Assembly: GCA_024689165.1 (NCBI GenBank)
Contig: JAILDS010000072.1
Span: forward strand, 1-22,125
Origin: Clostridia bacterium
GTDB lineage: Bacteria; Bacillota; Clostridia; Oscillospirales; Acutalibacteraceae
DNA length: 22,125 nucleotides
Direction of reading: 5' to 3'
In this document: positions 22,103 to 22,125 of the stretch, piece by piece
How the letters are laid out: every line of letters begins with the position of its first letter
How positions within the stretch are numbered: position 1 is the first letter of the stretch
Made by a program: the position numbers and the translations under genes
Notes under the pieces: model-generated
What the model was told of the DNA's origin: nothing
The model's database searches: none
Seen by the model: the letters and a program-made list of their open reading frames with translations, nothing else

Positions 22103-22125
22103 AAACAAATCACCTTGTCCGTGAG

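Noticed and set aside
1..22125. CRISPR array, transposase, integrase, tRNA or rRNA genes
   Set aside because: No regularly spaced repeats, no transposase or integrase motifs, and no cloverleaf or rRNA signatures were seen on either strand.

Overview
The window is chromosomal DNA from a GC-rich, low-copy Firmicute, most likely an uncultured gut-type member of the Clostridia. The evidence is the complete S10-spc-alpha ribosomal protein superoperon in Firmicute order (with adk, map, infA, rpmJ and secY embedded), a zinc-type (Z) S14, a C+ zinc L36, strong GGAGG ribosome binding sites, a lipoprotein lipobox and a sporulator-style DacF-like D-Ala-D-Ala carboxypeptidase. The taxonomic call is an inference; there is no rRNA in the window.

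Layout. Positions 1-265 hold no recognised gene, only hairpins. At 266-1744 (-) lies an L-fucose/L-arabinose isomerase-family protein, transcribed divergently from a membrane-targeted metallophosphoesterase at 1916-2791 (+); each has a good sigma-A-like promoter with 17-base spacing in the shared intergenic region. A large hairpin plus U-tract (2821-2911) closes the phosphoesterase. An A-rich UP-like tract and promoter (2941-3003) then start the ribosomal operon, followed by a roughly 235-base structured leader.

From 3245 to 18384 all genes are on the plus strand and tightly packed: rpsJ, rplC, rplD, rplW, rplB, rpsS, rplV, rpsC, rplP, rpmC, rpsQ, rplN, rplX, rplE, rpsZ, rpsH, rplF, rplR, rpsE, rpmD, rplO, secY, adk, map, infA, rpmJ, rpsM, rpsK, rpsD, rpoA, rplQ. 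They build the 30S and 50S subunits and supply the translocon channel, nucleotide kinase, N-terminal Met removal, initiation factor IF-1 and the RNA polymerase alpha subunit. A strong intrinsic terminator (18403-18477) ends the operon right after rplQ; the ecfA/ecfT/truA/rplM/rpsI genes that follow in Bacillus are not here.

After it come an exported HAD-family phosphatase-like lipoprotein (18630-19673, +), a YdhF-like aldo/keto reductase (19791-20705, +), a bidirectional terminator (20720-20746), and a convergent D-alanyl-D-alanine carboxypeptidase (20768-22102, -).

No mobile element, CRISPR array, tRNA or rRNA was found, and I see no convincing new multi-gene system. The most interesting signals are RNA-level: the S10 operon leader (two U-tracts, a candidate terminator/antiterminator switch, a 33-codon ORF whose stop sits in the terminator loop, and a hairpin that can hide the rpsJ Shine-Dalgarno), and a cluster of GC-rich hairpins between rpoA and rplQ.
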